From Chitinophaga sp. sic0106 (GTDB lineage Bacteria > Bacteroidota > Bacteroidia > Chitinophagales > Chitinophagaceae), in assembly GCF_019219075.1 (NCBI RefSeq), contig NZ_JAHUWJ010000001.1, positions 372,001 to 436,000 of the forward strand: a stretch of 64,000 nucleotides of DNA, written 5' to 3'. Below, piece by piece: positions 33,421-43,357 of the stretch; positions within the stretch are counted from its first letter, which is position 1; every line of letters begins with the position of its first letter. The position numbers and the translations under genes were made by a program. The notes beneath the pieces are model-generated. The model was not told the origin of the DNA. It did no database searches and saw only the letters and a program-made list of their open reading frames with translations.

Positions 33421-35331
33421 ATGCTGGATGCGAAAATACCTCCCGGTCCACTGGAGGAAAAATGGAATCACTATAAGTCACATGCGAAACTGGTAAATCC
33501 TGCCAACCGCAAGAAACTGGACATTATCGTGGTGGGAACGGGCCTTGCCGGCAGCTCCGCTGCAGCCTCCCTCGGTGAGATGGGCTATAAGGTAAAAAGC
33601 TTCTGTTTCCAGGATTCTGCCAGGCGTGCCCATAGCGTGGCGGCACAAGGCGGTGTAAATGCCTGCAAGAACTATAAAAATGATGGCGACAGCGTATACA
33701 GAATGTTTTATGATACCATAAAAGGGGGCGACTTCCGCGCACGCGAAGCCAATGTATACCGCATGGCGGAATGCAGCGCTAACCTCATTGATCAGGCGGT
33801 GGCACAGGGTGTTCCTTTCGGCCGGGAATACGGGGGCTACCTCAACAACCGCTCTTTTGGCGGCGTGCAGGTGTCCAGAACCTTTTATGCCAGAGGGCAA
33901 ACGGGACAGCAGTTGCTGCTGGGTGCTTACCAGGCGCTGATGCGGCAGGTGCACCAGGGGCATGTGCAGTTGTATACCCGCCACGAAATGCTGGAACTGG
34001 TGGTCATTGATGGTAAAGCAAGAGGAGTGATTATCCGGAATATGGACACCGGTGCTATTGAGCGGCACAGCGCACATGCGGTGGTATTGGCCACCGGCGG
34101 TTTTGGGAAGATCTATTTTCTGTCGACCCTGGCCATGGGCTGCAACGGTTCCGCCATCTGGCGGGCACATAAAAAAGGTGCGCTGATGGCTAACCCCAGC
34201 TGGACGCAGATCCATCCTACCAGTCTGCCTCAATCGGGAGAGTACCAGTCAAAGCTCACGCTGATGTCAGAATCGCTCCGCAACGATGGCCGTATCTGGG
34301 TGCCAAAAAAACAGGGCGACCAGCGGCCTGCCAATCAGATTCCGGAGGAAGAAAGAGATTATTATCTGGAGAGACGATATCCTGCCTTCGGTAACCTGAG
34401 CCCCAGGGATATAGCTTCCCGTGCGGCCAAAGAGCGTATCGACGCAGGTTACGGGATAGGGCCGTTGAAAAATGCTGTGTATCTCGACTTTTCCCGTGCC
34501 ATCCGCGAGCAGGGGGAGGATAAGATCAAAGAAAAATATGGTAACCTGTTTCGGATGTACCAGAAGATCACTAACGTGAACGCTTATACGGAACCCATGC
34601 TGATATCTCCCGCAGCGCACTTTTCCATGGGAGGTTTGTGGGTAGATTATGAACTGATGACTACTATTCCGGGTTTATATGCTTTGGGAGAAGCCAACTT
34701 CGCTGATCACGGGGCAAACAGACTTGGCGCTAATTCACTGCTGCAAGCCAGTATCGACGGTTACTTTATTGCACCTTACACCATGGCGAATTTCCTGGCA
34801 GATGAAATAAAGACCGGACCTATAGGTATTAAACATCCTGCATTTGACGCAGCAGAAAGCCAGGTGAAAGAACAACTGCAACTGCTGATGGCAATCAAGG
34901 GTAAGGAGCCCGCGGATTATTTTCACCGCCAACTTGGACATATCCTATATGATAAATGTGGCCTTTCCCGCTCCGCTGCCGGTTTACAGGCTGCATTAGG
35001 TGAAATAAAGGAGCTGCGGACGGACTTCTATAAAAACCTGCACGTACCCGGAGGACTCGGCCTCAACGGGGAACTGGAAAAGGCTGGCCGCGTAGCGGAC
35101 TACCTGGAGCTGGGAGAGCTCATGTGTTACGATGCCTTGACCAGGAACGAGTCCTGCGGAGCACATTTCCGGGAGGAATACCAAACCCCCGATGGAGAGG
35201 CGTTGCGCAACGATAAAGACTTCTCCTTTATATCCGCCTGGGGCTGGACCGGCAATGATCAGCCGCCTAAATTGCATATGGAACCACTGCATTTCGAGTT
35301 TGTAGCACCTACGGTGCGGAGCTATAAATAA
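33421..35331 (+). CDS. sdhA: Succinate dehydrogenase/fumarate reductase flavoprotein subunit
   Basis: The 636-residue catalytic subunit binds FAD at GTGLAG (39-44). His71 in [10 protein letters not shown] is the site of covalent flavin attachment. The substrate motif HFSMGGLWV is intact. The protein lacks a separate SdhD partner gene, consistent with the type B complex. The sdhC-sdhA gap is 6 bp and the sdhA-sdhB gap 24 bp, so sdhCAB is one operon. Confidence 0.97.
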   Translation: MLDAKIPPGPLEEKWNHYKSHAKLVNPANRKKLDIIVVGTGLAGSSAAASLGEMGYKVKSFCFQDSARRAHSVAAQGGVNACKNYKNDGDSVYRMFYDTIKGGDFRAREANVYRMAECSANLIDQAVAQGVPFGREYGGYLNNRSFGGVQVSRTFYARGQTGQQLLLGAYQALMRQVHQGHVQLYTRHEMLELVVIDGKARGVIIRNMDTGAIERHSAHAVVLATGGFGKIYFLSTLAMGCNGSAIWRAHKKGALMANPSWTQIHPTSLPQSGEYQSKLTLMSESLRNDGRIWVPKKQGDQRPANQIPEEERDYYLERRYPAFGNLSPRDIASRAAKERIDAGYGIGPLKNAVYLDFSRAIREQGEDKIKEKYGNLFRMYQKITNVNAYTEPMLISPAAHFSMGGLWVDYELMTTIPGLYALGEANFADHGANRLGANSLLQASIDGYFIAPYTMANFLADEIKTGPIGIKHPAFDAAESQVKEQLQLLMAIKGKEPADYFHRQLGHILYDKCGLSRSAAGLQAALGEIKELRTDFYKNLHVPGGLGLNGELEKAGRVADYLELGELMCYDALTRNESCGAHFREEYQTPDGEALRNDKDFSFISAWGWTGNDQPPKLHMEPLHFEFVAPTVRSYK

Positions 35332-35355
35332 CTTCAACTGTTAAATATAACGTGT

Positions 35356-36102
35356 ATGCATATACGATTAAAAGTATGGCGACAGGAAAACACTGATTCA
35401 GCCGGAAAGCTGGAATCGTACGAGCTCAAAGAGGTAAATGAAGATATGTCGTTCCTGGAAATGCTGGATGTACTGAACGAGCAGCTGATGCGGCAGGGCA
35501 TACGTCCGGTGGAGTTTGACCATGATTGCCGGGAGGGCATTTGCGGCCAGTGCGGTGTGATGATCAATGGCCGCCCGCATGGGCCGTTAAAAAACACGAC
35601 TACCTGCCAGTTGCATATGCGCAGCTTTCATGATGGAGAGGAGATTTACATAGAACCTTTCAGGGCAACGGCTTTCCCGGTAAAATGCGATTTGAAGGTG
35701 GACCGGTCTTCGTTTGACAGGATCATTCAATCCGGTGGATTTGTATCTGTAAATACCGGCCAGGCCCCGGAGGCAAACACCACCCGTATTACTTCTCCGC
35801 TGGCAGAAGCAGCGTTTGATGCAGCTGCCTGCATTGGCTGCGGTGCCTGTGTAGCGGTGTGCAAGAACTCAAGTGCTGCTTTGTTTACCAGCGCTAAAAT
35901 CACGCATATGGCTTTACTGCCGCAGGGGAAGGAGCAATCGCAGGACAGGGTATTACACATGGTAAACCAGATGGATGAAGAAGGGTTTGGACATTGTACG
36001 AATACAGAAGCCTGTGAGGTTGAATGTCCGCAGGAGATATCCGTACTGCATATTGCCCGCATGAACTGGGAGTTTAACAAAGCGCACCTGCTGCGAAAAT
36101 AA
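35356..36102 (+). CDS. sdhB: Succinate dehydrogenase iron-sulfur subunit
   Basis: The 248-residue subunit carries three clusters. The [2Fe-2S] ligands are C58, C63, C66 and C84. The [4Fe-4S] motif [12 protein letters not shown] gives C159, C162, C165 and C169. The [3Fe-4S] region has C214, C220 and C224 ([12 protein letters not shown]). It conducts electrons from SdhA to the heme subunit. It ends the sdhCAB operon. Confidence 0.97.
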   Translation: MHIRLKVWRQENTDSAGKLESYELKEVNEDMSFLEMLDVLNEQLMRQGIRPVEFDHDCREGICGQCGVMINGRPHGPLKNTTTCQLHMRSFHDGEEIYIEPFRATAFPVKCDLKVDRSSFDRIIQSGGFVSVNTGQAPEANTTRITSPLAEAAFDAAACIGCGACVAVCKNSSAALFTSAKITHMALLPQGKEQSQDRVLHMVNQMDEEGFGHCTNTEACEVECPQEISVLHIARMNWEFNKAHLLRK

Positions 36103-36180
36103 TTCATACAGTCGTTCCCGTAGTAATACGGTTTTTTAAATTATGTTGGAACTACGCAGATAGAATGCGCAGAGGTGATG

Positions 36181-36188
36181 TAACTTTG
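36181..36188 (+). promoter_or_regulatory. -7 box of the IPT lipoprotein gene (TAACTTTG)
   Basis: TAACTTTG fits TANNTTTG and is followed by CGACC, as at 2309. It lies 71 bp upstream of the gene start. No TTG is found at 17-23 bp. Confidence 0.5.
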
Positions 36189-36258
36189 CGACCGCATCGA
36201 TACCAAAAAGGGTATTGATTTTTTAAACAGGGTTTGTTTACCCCAAAAAAGAATAAGA

Positions 36259-36627
36259 ATGAAAAAGTTGACATTGTTTGTGACGCCCCTTGTATTGTTA
36301 TTAACATGCATGCTAGCGTGCACCCCAAAAAAGGAAAGTGAAAGAAAGGACCCTATCGCTAAAGTTACTACCGCGGGAAATGCGGGTAACTTCATCCGGA
36401 TCAAGGGTAATGGTTTCAGCACCAATAAGCTGGAGAATACTGTGGTATTTGGAGATGTAAAGGCCGCAGTGCTCTATGCATCCAACAACTACCTCCTGGT
36501 ACAGGTTCCGCCTCACAAAGCGGGCGTAGTACCAGTAACGGTAACGGTAGGAGATGCTCCTTCCAATTCATTGATGTTTGAATACAACTCCAATGCAATG
36601 CTGGCAGCCAATTTACCATTAAGGTAA
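36259..36627 (+). CDS. Small IPT/TIG-like lipoprotein
   Basis: The 122-residue protein has a lipoprotein signal with the cysteines C17 and C21 (LLLTCMLAC); C21 fits the lipobox best. The mature part reads as a single IPT/TIG immunoglobulin-like domain: FIRIKGNGFSTNKLENTVVFG, then LLVQVPPHKAGVVPVTVTVGD and NSLMFEY. Such domains act as binding or spacer modules on the cell surface. A single-domain lipoprotein of this size is probably a SusE/F- or cap-like accessory or an orphan; no partner is adjacent. It is followed by a bidirectional terminator. Confidence 0.65.
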   Translation: MKKLTLFVTPLVLLLTCMLACTPKKESERKDPIAKVTTAGNAGNFIRIKGNGFSTNKLENTVVFGDVKAAVLYASNNYLLVQVPPHKAGVVPVTVTVGDAPSNSLMFEYNSNAMLAANLPLR

Positions 36628-36650
36628 GGAAGCAGGCAGGCGCAAAAAAA

Positions 36651-36680
36651 ATACCCTCGTCATTTGGCGAGGGTATTTTT
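36651..36680. terminator. Bidirectional terminator between convergent genes
   Basis: ATACCCTCG and CGAGGGTAT form a perfect 9-bp stem with an 8-base loop. The plus strand continues TTTT and the minus strand continues with eight T. A third copy of the arm (GCGAGGGTAT at 36691-36700) lies next to the META gene stop. Confidence 0.9.
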
Positions 36681-36699
36681 ATATAAATATGCGAGGGTA

Positions 36700-37764
36700 T
36701 TATTTTTTCTCTTTATCAGTCATTCCAAAGATCATCACCAGCTTATCTTTATCGTATAAGTTGAGTGTTTGTTCCGCTACGTCAAATTTGTATGTTTTGC
36801 CGCTGATTGTTTTCATGAATTCAGTCTCCCTTTTCATGATAGCTTCGCCGCAAGCCATACGCGTGCTCATTCCTGGTCCCATAGTAATAGAAGACGCAGT
36901 ATGCTTAAAACTTCCATTGACAATATTGCATCCACCGCGGCCATGATAGCGGCCTTTGGCAGGATCAAATTCCAGGTAGATGCCTGGTTCGTTTATGGTA
37001 GTTTCATTCAGCTTGATCAGGTTCCATCTTTTACTGGAGATGAAAGCCCAAACGTCCGGCTGCTGCTGCGGTTTTTCTTCACCTGCTCCTTGCTTGAATG
37101 ACAACAGGCGACGGCCATTGCCATATAAATTCAGGCGGCCGTTTTCCACACGGTAGTTATAGGTTTTTTGTTCCAGCGAGCGTTGGAAGTTAGTTTCGTT
37201 GCGCATGTCGTTTTCGTCGATGCAGGCCATCATAGTGCTCATGCCTCGGGTAAAACTCACGATGCCGGCAGTTGCATTCTGTTTAAACTCACCACCAATG
37301 CCGTTACAGCCACCATTGCCATGGTAGCGGTTTCCGGATGGGTCAAACTCTAACCAGATTTTGCCGGATGATATAGGAGAACCGTTCATTTCTACCAGTG
37401 TCCAGCGTTTGCCGCTCACAAACGGAGAGCCGCTGTTGCTCACTGCCACTTTCTTTTTATACATCACCTTCTTCAACGTGTATTTCAGGGAAGAGCCGTC
37501 GGCAGGAGGGTTTTTAATGTTTGACACAGCTACCAGCAGTTTGTACTGATATCCGGGTTGGTAATTAAATCCCTGGATGTTGGTATACAGGTTGGACCAT
37601 TCTGATTCATTTTCCGTTCTTACCTGTAAGCATTCCATGGGGGCCACTCCCGTGCACGGTGCCTTGCTTTCCTTTACATACATCACCTGGGTTTTGGGGC
37701 CGCTTTGCTCTGGCTCCGGTGCGAAGAAGAGCGTGCTCATGGCAATTGCTAATTTCAATAACAT
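36700..37764 (-). CDS. DUF4377-META-META secreted protein
   Basis: The 354-residue protein has an N-terminal hydrophobic signal (about residues 1-16). It is followed by a DUF4377-like domain (about 25-115, with VMYVKESKAPC and MECLQVR and ending KKVMYKK) and two META domains (about 125-225 and 240-345). Each META half carries the same series: KRW-L-E/K-L/M-N, then YHG-GGCN, then MSTMMAC or MSTRMAC. META domains occur in HslJ-like heat-inducible envelope proteins. The duplication looks old because the halves have diverged well. Function in the periplasm or outer membrane is inferred. It has a good promoter and is divergent from nothing, the next minus-strand gene being the SIR2-like gene 110 bp upstream. 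Confidence 0.85.
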   Translation of the reverse strand: MLLKLAIAMSTLFFAPEPEQSGPKTQVMYVKESKAPCTGVAPMECLQVRTENESEWSNLYTNIQGFNYQPGYQYKLLVAVSNIKNPPADGSSLKYTLKKVMYKKKVAVSNSGSPFVSGKRWTLVEMNGSPISSGKIWLEFDPSGNRYHGNGGCNGIGGEFKQNATAGIVSFTRGMSTMMACIDENDMRNETNFQRSLEQKTYNYRVENGRLNLYGNGRRLLSFKQGAGEEKPQQQPDVWAFISSKRWNLIKLNETTINEPGIYLEFDPAKGRYHGRGGCNIVNGSFKHTASSITMGPGMSTRMACGEAIMKRETEFMKTISGKTYKFDVAEQTLNLYDKDKLVMIFGMTDKEKK

Positions 37765-37838
37765 AGACTAAGATTTTAAACTTTAACAACAATGCAAGCG
37801 TTCGGGTTCTGCATTTTGTTACATCTCAATCACTTTTG

Positions 37839-37865
37839 CAAAGATATTGCCGGTTTTTTATGCAA
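37839..37865 (-). promoter_or_regulatory. Promoter of the DUF4377-META gene (TTG-N16-TATCTTTG)
   Basis: On the minus strand TATCTTTG (37846-37839) fits TANNTTTG, and TTG (37865-37863) lies 16 bp upstream, one base below the usual range. Because TTG sits just past the end of the SIR2-like gene, META is probably transcribed separately from alkB-sir2. Confidence 0.5.
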
Positions 37866-37874
37866 CTTAATGAC

Positions 37875-38777
37875 TTAAAGTGCAATAGCGGTATCCCTTA
37901 CGGATTTGTTCTGCCCTATTTTTTCAATAATGCCGAGGTAATAGGCCAGTTTGGTTGGCGCCGGCATACTCACCACCGTGACGCCATTGGCCTTTAATAG
38001 GTCTAATTTGAATTTGGAGCGCTCCGTGTAGGCCTCAGGGATATAGTAATAGATGTTGTTAGGAACACTGATGGTTTTGTGATGAAATTTTTGCCGCGCC
38101 CTGTAAGTCAGTAGCCACCACAGGTCCGACTCTACGAAATCCAGCGACATCCCGAAGATGTGTATATCCTTTGTAAAAAACAGGTCTATCCACGAATGAA
38201 AATACACTTCGTTATGCCTGATTCTACGGATCAGCGATGCTTTTGGTACTGCTTTATTCGTATAAATGGTGCCGCTTACTACATAATTACGCATCAGCTG
38301 TAACTGGCCGCCATAGTGCTCAAAGCCCAGGTTGATGCTCATAGGATTGAGGCAGTCGCCATGAATATGCCAGTAATGGATATGATCCATCGTGTACTTT
38401 CTGAATATGCTGAAAGTGGTTTCCCTGATCAGGCTGGTGTTATCAGTAGGGGTAGTACCTTCCAGCGTGAACTCGTAATTGGTAGTGAGGATATGCTCCG
38501 GTTGCAAAGCCCGGATAGCCGCGTGGAGCTGGTTGGGACTGATTTCCGCTGTTTTGCCTGCAATGAATGTTTTCAGGTCTTTTTCCTTCATGTTATGCTG
38601 GCGTATGGCCGTCAGGAATATTTCTTCGTAGAGGAGCGGAAACGGCTTCTTATCATCCATTTCAATGCAGCCCGAGGTATGGCAATAGGTGAGGATATCC
38701 TGCAGCAGGTCTTTCCAGCTCCGGCCGGCGGAAATGTTGTTGATATCATTTCCGATTAATAGAACCAGGTTCTTCAT
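37875..38777 (-). CDS. SIR2-like NAD-binding domain protein
   Basis: The 300-residue protein shows a divergent SIR2 Rossmann pattern. An opening strand LVLLIGNDIN replaces the GAGxS loop. The NAD-contact motif TTNYE (98-102, Asn100) and the catalytic-type HIHGD (137-141, His139) are present, and IFGMSLDFVESDLWWLL (207-223) resembles the last conserved Sir2 strand. There are no zinc cysteines, so it is not a typical protein deacetylase. Such zinc-less SIR2 proteins often act as NAD hydrolases in antiphage defence, but others are uncharacterised. No effector or sensor domain is fused. It starts 13 bp after alkB, so both are co-transcribed. The role is inferred and open. Confidence 0.7.
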   Translation of the reverse strand: MKNLVLLIGNDINNISAGRSWKDLLQDILTYCHTSGCIEMDDKKPFPLLYEEIFLTAIRQHNMKEKDLKTFIAGKTAEISPNQLHAAIRALQPEHILTTNYEFTLEGTTPTDNTSLIRETTFSIFRKYTMDHIHYWHIHGDCLNPMSINLGFEHYGGQLQLMRNYVVSGTIYTNKAVPKASLIRRIRHNEVYFHSWIDLFFTKDIHIFGMSLDFVESDLWWLLTYRARQKFHHKTISVPNNIYYYIPEAYTERSKFKLDLLKANGVTVVSMPAPTKLAYYLGIIEKIGQNKSVRDTAIAL

Positions 38778-38790
38778 GGGTGTATCGGTT

Positions 38791-39414
38791 TTATGGATAG
38801 ATGTATCTGAACGTAAGATTGATGCGGGGACCTACAGGTTTGGCTGTTTTAGGAACCTGGTGTTCCCAGAAATGTTGCAGCTGACCTTTCATTAGCAGCA
38901 GTGAGCCATGTTCAAGGGCAATTTCGTATTTCAGGTTTTTATGGTGACGGTGACGCAGCAGGAACCGCCTGGTGGCGCCCATGTTCACGGATGCTATCAC
39001 CGGATTGATGCCCAGCTCGGGCTCATCATCTGCGTGCCAGCCCATGGAGTCGTTGCCACTACGGTAGTAGTTCAGCAATACACTGTTAAACGTAGTGCCG
39101 GCGGCGGCGGCCACCCGGTCCCTGATCAGCAACAACTCTGCTGTCCATAGCAAAGGTTCAAAAGTATTACCGGAAAAAGAATAGGAACTATTGGCATCTC
39201 CATACCAGGCCATCAGCCTGGGAAACAGGACTTCACGCCCATACATGCGCATGGATTCCTGCTTCCAGGTAATGGTAGAAATGAGCTGCTGGAAAATCCG
39301 GTCGCTGTCCGTTGGAGTAAAAAATTGCGGATAATATTCCAGGAGACCGTTTTCCAGGCTGATCTCCTGTTTCTGATTGTTATCCTGACCGAATAAACTT
39401 CCCTGCAGGCTCAT
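38791..39414 (-). CDS. AlkB-like 2-oxoglutarate/Fe(II) dioxygenase
   Basis: The 207-residue enzyme has the AlkB core: NYY (115-117), iron ligands H127 and D129 in GWHADDE, the third ligand H185 in WEHQVPK, and the 2-oxoglutarate arginines R197 and R203 in PRINLTFR. The pattern resembles ALKBH2/3-type repair enzymes, which oxidatively remove methyl or etheno lesions from DNA bases. No second alkylation-repair gene (ada, aag) is adjacent. It lies 74 bp after the M28 gene and 13 bp before the SIR2-like gene. Confidence 0.92.
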   Translation of the reverse strand: MSLQGSLFGQDNNQKQEISLENGLLEYYPQFFTPTDSDRIFQQLISTITWKQESMRMYGREVLFPRLMAWYGDANSSYSFSGNTFEPLLWTAELLLIRDRVAAAAGTTFNSVLLNYYRSGNDSMGWHADDEPELGINPVIASVNMGATRRFLLRHRHHKNLKYEIALEHGSLLLMKGQLQHFWEHQVPKTAKPVGPRINLTFRYIYP

Positions 39415-39488
39415 AGCACTAAATTAAGACACCACTACGCATTGTATATGTTATCTGCCTTTCCGGAGCTATAAACCTGCAAAAGTTT

Positions 39489-40481
39489 TTAGTAGGAGAA
39501 AGGTTGTGTATAGATCACCTGAAGGATGGTTTGACCCACCGCTTTCAGTGTACGTTTGTCTATTACACTCATATTATCGTTGGTAGTATGCCAGTGTGAT
39601 GGAAACTGACCACTGGCCTGCCAGGCCAGCACGTCAAAAGTAGGAATGTTGGCAATGGTGTTTACCGGTATATGGTCATCGGTAATATAGGAACCATAGT
39701 CTTCATATCGGAAGATGTCAGAGTAGCCGATTTGATTGGCTACGTCCCAGAACATTCTCATAGGGCCTGGCGCATATTGCTGGGAGGCCTTTTCCATGTA
39801 AAACTGGGAACCGCGGCCACCTACCATATCCAGCAGGATGCCATAGTTGGCCTTGTAGCCAGGTACATGCGGGTTTTTAGCCCAGTATTGTGTGCCCAGG
39901 CAGAAAGAGTTTTCGTTGGAAGGGTCACCGAAATCTTCTACATCCACTAATAAAATGTCCACACCTGCATCAGGCCTTTGTGTTTTAAAATTTCTGGCCG
40001 CTTCCAGCAGTACGGCTACGCCACTGCCGCCATCATCGGCACCATCGAGCTTTTTAGTTTTATCAAAAGCATCTTCATCCGCAATAGGGCGGGTATCCCA
40101 GTGTGCCAGCAATAGTACGCGCTGTTTGGCTGCGGGGTTGAAACTGCCTACAATGTTAATACAAGGCAGTTTTTCTCCTTTAGGACCTGTTACGGTTGTG
40201 CGCTGTACATACACGGTATCTGCCCATTGTTTCAGACTGGCAATCAGCCAGGCTGCACATTTTTCCTGGGCTGGCGTATTAGGAATTCTTGGGCCAAAGC
40301 TCACCTGTTTTGCAGTGTAAGCATAGGCGGAATCCTCAGAAAACACCGGCACCGGCACTTGTATACGGTCTACTTTGCTGGCGCCTGTACTGTCGTTATT
40401 GCCTTCCTCAGTTTTTCCATTCTGCTGACAGGCGCCTACCGTCATGGCAAGCGCTGTCAGCGCGATCAGAGCTTTACGCAT
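39489..40481 (-). CDS. M28-fold lipoprotein, glutaminyl cyclase-like
   Basis: The 330-residue protein has a lipoprotein signal (GAC, C18). The M28 zinc fold is clear: HWDTRP, DGADDGGSGV, VDVEDFG, ITDDHIPV and HWHTTNDN supply metal and catalytic acids. The overall pattern, especially FCLGTQYWA and the HTTND near the end, is closer to bacterial type II glutaminyl-peptide cyclotransferases (as in Porphyromonas) than to aminopeptidases. If so, it converts N-terminal Gln of exported proteins to pyroglutamate. This matters in Bacteroidota because many lose signal peptides just before Gln, as several proteins in this window do. An aminopeptidase remains possible. It starts 27 bp after cysS. Confidence 0.85.
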   Translation of the reverse strand: MRKALIALTALAMTVGACQQNGKTEEGNNDSTGASKVDRIQVPVPVFSEDSAYAYTAKQVSFGPRIPNTPAQEKCAAWLIASLKQWADTVYVQRTTVTGPKGEKLPCINIVGSFNPAAKQRVLLLAHWDTRPIADEDAFDKTKKLDGADDGGSGVAVLLEAARNFKTQRPDAGVDILLVDVEDFGDPSNENSFCLGTQYWAKNPHVPGYKANYGILLDMVGGRGSQFYMEKASQQYAPGPMRMFWDVANQIGYSDIFRYEDYGSYITDDHIPVNTIANIPTFDVLAWQASGQFPSHWHTTNDNMSVIDKRTLKAVGQTILQVIYTQPFSY

Positions 40482-40508
40482 TATCTTAATACTTTCTTAT
40501 AGTTTCAA

Positions 40509-42011
40509 TTAGTCCTGCACGATGGAGTAGGAAACACTGCCATCTTTTTCATCTTTCAACTGGATACCTACTGTCAGCAACTCGTTGCGGATCTTGTCGG
40601 AAGTAGCATAGTCCTTGCGGGCTTTAGCTTCTTTACGCATGTTAATCAGCATTTGAAGCACGCCATCCAGCTTATCCTCATCTGTTCCCAGCACTTCCAT
40701 TTGTATACCCAGGATGTCCACCAGGTAAGTCTTCCAGGAATGCTGCATGAGGTTAAAGGTATCTTCACTGATTTCATGCATTTTGATCTGGCCGCCTTTC
40801 AGTGAGTTGATCACGGGCGCCAGTTCAAAGAGGTTGGCCATTACTTTGGCGGTATTGATATCATCATTCATGAACTCCGGCAGTTCCGCGCAGAGCTGAC
40901 GTACCTGCTTGTCCAGCTCCTCGTTGATGGGCTGTCCGTTGCCGGTGTAGGTCAGTTTTTGTAGCACTTCATACGCGGCCCACAAACGCTGTAAACCTTT
41001 TTCGGCGGCCAGCAGGGCTTCGTTGGAGAAGTCGAGCGTACCGCGGTAATGCGTTTGAAGTACGAAGAAGCGGATCACCATTGGGCTGTAGCCTTTTTCC
41101 AGCTGTGGATTGTTGCCGGAAAACATTTCGGTAAGGGTGATGGTGTTACCATACGACTTACCCATTTTACGACCATTGATGGTGATCATATTGTTATGCA
41201 TCCAGTAGCGTGCCATCAGTTCGCCATGGGCGATTTCGCTCTGGGCTATTTCGCACTCATGGTGTGGGAACTGCAGGTCCATACCGCCACCGTGGATATC
41301 AAACTGTGATCCGAGGTATTTTGCACTCATGGCAGAGCATTCGATATGCCATCCCGGGAAGCCTTCTCCCCATGGGCTTGGCCAGCGCATAATATGCTCA
41401 GGCGGTGCTTTTTTCCACAAGGCAAAATCTACCTTATTGCGCTTTTCTTCCTGTCCTTCCAGCTCGCGGGTGGTTTCCAGCATGTCTTCCAGTACGCGGC
41501 CGCTCAGGATACCGTAGTCGTAGCTGGCAGCGTATTTCTTCACATCAAAATACACGTTACCATCTACCTCATACGCATATCCTTTTTCTATGATCGTTTT
41601 GATCATTTCAATTTGCTCAATGATATGACCGGTAGCGGTAGGTTCAATGCTGGGTTCCAGGTTATTGAACTGCAGCATGGCCCAGTGGTACAGGTTGGTG
41701 TACTTCTGCACCAGTTCCATTGGCTCCAGCTTTTCCAGGATTGCTTTTTTGGAGATTTTATCTTCTGCCTCGCGGCCTTCTTCTTCGAAGTGGCCCGCGT
41801 CGGTGATATTACGAACGTAACGAACTTTATAACCCAGGAAACGCAGGTAACGGTTTACCACATCAAAAGTGATGTAGGGGCGGGCATGGCCCAGGTGTGA
41901 TTCTCCCGAAACGGTAGGTCCGCACACATACATACCCACATGGCCCGGCGTTATTGGTGTAAATACTTCTTTCTGACGATGTATTGAATTGTATATTTTG
42001 AGTTCTGACAT
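40509..42011 (-). CDS. cysS: Cysteinyl-tRNA synthetase
   Basis: The frame stays open upstream to 42140, but the ATG at 42011 yields the usual start ([10 protein letters not shown]) and a 500-residue enzyme. The class I signatures are HLGH (39-42, the HIGH site) and KMGKS (the KMSKS loop). The zinc ligand Cys30 in YVCGPT and the late GWHIECS motif complete the site. It charges tRNA-Cys. A 174-bp spacer separates it from the EEP genes, and the M28 gene follows 27 bp downstream. Confidence 0.97.
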   Translation of the reverse strand: MSELKIYNSIHRQKEVFTPITPGHVGMYVCGPTVSGESHLGHARPYITFDVVNRYLRFLGYKVRYVRNITDAGHFEEEGREAEDKISKKAILEKLEPMELVQKYTNLYHWAMLQFNNLEPSIEPTATGHIIEQIEMIKTIIEKGYAYEVDGNVYFDVKKYAASYDYGILSGRVLEDMLETTRELEGQEEKRNKVDFALWKKAPPEHIMRWPSPWGEGFPGWHIECSAMSAKYLGSQFDIHGGGMDLQFPHHECEIAQSEIAHGELMARYWMHNNMITINGRKMGKSYGNTITLTEMFSGNNPQLEKGYSPMVIRFFVLQTHYRGTLDFSNEALLAAEKGLQRLWAAYEVLQKLTYTGNGQPINEELDKQVRQLCAELPEFMNDDINTAKVMANLFELAPVINSLKGGQIKMHEISEDTFNLMQHSWKTYLVDILGIQMEVLGTDEDKLDGVLQMLINMRKEAKARKDYATSDKIRNELLTVGIQLKDEKDGSVSYSIVQD

Positions 42012-42185
42012 ATGCTGTAAATAGTAGACTGACATAATTTTTTTGTGAGATGACTCCTTTGATGTCATCCTACGTGGTGCCGCGCTGCGTGCGGGAGCTA
42101 TCCCTGGTGAATGGCGATAGCGATATTGCAGCAACAACATCGGTCAGATCTAAAAATATTAATATTGTTCATAATCTATTGTTTC

Positions 42186-43325
42186 TTATTTATTTACGGC
42201 ATTTGCCGGCTTTTCTCCTGCTATACTCAGGTTGGAAATTACGGGATAATGGTCAGAGAGATCTGAATTTATCTTCCGGAAGCTATTCACCTTAAAGTAA
42301 GGACTCACAAAAACATAATCGATTCGCAAGGTAGGCGCCAGTCCACTGAAAGTACGTCCAATACCGATACCTTTCTTTAAAAAAGCGTCCTGTAAATCTC
42401 CCCTTATTTTAAAATAAGTGTAAGACGCCGGCGTATCATTAAAATCACCGCAAACGATCACAGGATATGGACTTTGCCGGATAAAATCCCCCACAATATC
42501 GGCCTGCTGACTGCGGCGAATATACGCCTCACGCATCTTTTGTACAATAGTTTTAGTGGCTACCAGCCCTGTATCTTCCTGGTTTTTGATCTTCCGGATA
42601 GCCCGGTAGTCCTTCTGGTTAAACCGGTACGACTCCAGGTGCATGTTAATCACCCGGATGGTATCACCTTTCCGCACAATATCAGCGTAGATGAGGCTCT
42701 CGCTCAGCGGGCCATTACTCATTTTTACCTTATCTGATGCAATGATAGGGTATTTGGAATAAATGATAGACCCCCAGTGCTGATTACCATTGCGGTTAAA
42801 ATCACTGGAAAAAAAGCGGTAGGGAAGGTTCATCTCATGGGAGATATCTTCCCGGTTATTAAAATCATTTTTTCGCTCAGCGGTATAAAAATCCTGAAAG
42901 CAGGCAATATCCAGTTCCTGTTTCTTGATGAGTGCAAACATAGCCTGACGGGTATATTTGCTGTCGCGCTCCTTATAAAGCCCGAACTGACTTACGTTGT
43001 AGCTCATCACTGTAATGCTTTCCTTTGCTGGCATCGGTTTGTTGCCTGCCGGCATATTGAAAGCAATGAACGCGCTGATAGATTTCCACCCCAGGAATAA
43101 CGCTGTCAAAGAAAGCAGCGCATACTTGTAGTTGAACACCAGCCACCCAAAAAGAAACAACACCAGTAATCCCAACAAAAACGGGAAGGCCAACGTCAGA
43201 AAACTGATGGGCCAAAACCACGCCGGCGAGATATAGGGAGCCAGGCATGCTGCCAGGAATATTAAAACCAGGGCGATATTTAATATTACAAAAAAGCCTT
43301 TTGTAAAAAGTCTTAAGAATCGCAC
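42186..43325 (-). CDS. EEP-family (endonuclease/exonuclease/phosphatase) membrane protein (GTG start)
   Basis: The 379-residue protein has about three N-terminal membrane helices (about residues 8-30, 36-60 and 66-86) and then an EEP domain. The domain carries SYNVSQFG, CFQDFY, a central RVINMHLES and CGDFNDTP, with the closing SDHYPV. These residues hold the metal and attack phosphodiester bonds. Substrates in the family range from DNA to lipids and phosphoesters. The membrane helices and outward face suggest a periplasmic phosphodiesterase. Its GTG at 43325 is the only start that keeps the N-terminus aligned with its paralogue. It is 32 bp after that gene, so both form a tandem pair. Confidence 0.85.
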   Translation of the reverse strand: MRFLRLFTKGFFVILNIALVLIFLAACLAPYISPAWFWPISFLTLAFPFLLGLLVLFLFGWLVFNYKYALLSLTALFLGWKSISAFIAFNMPAGNKPMPAKESITVMSYNVSQFGLYKERDSKYTRQAMFALIKKQELDIACFQDFYTAERKNDFNNREDISHEMNLPYRFFSSDFNRNGNQHWGSIIYSKYPIIASDKVKMSNGPLSESLIYADIVRKGDTIRVINMHLESYRFNQKDYRAIRKIKNQEDTGLVATKTIVQKMREAYIRRSQQADIVGDFIRQSPYPVIVCGDFNDTPASYTYFKIRGDLQDAFLKKGIGIGRTFSGLAPTLRIDYVFVSPYFKVNSFRKINSDLSDHYPVISNLSIAGEKPANAVNK

Positions 43326-43357
43326 GGTCTACGTACTTTGTTGAACGTATAAAGTTA

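Noticed and set aside
42050..42120. T-box-like string GTGGTGCCGCG near cysS
   Set aside because: It is on the plus strand while cysS is on the minus strand, and no anti-terminator or stem I pattern was visible.
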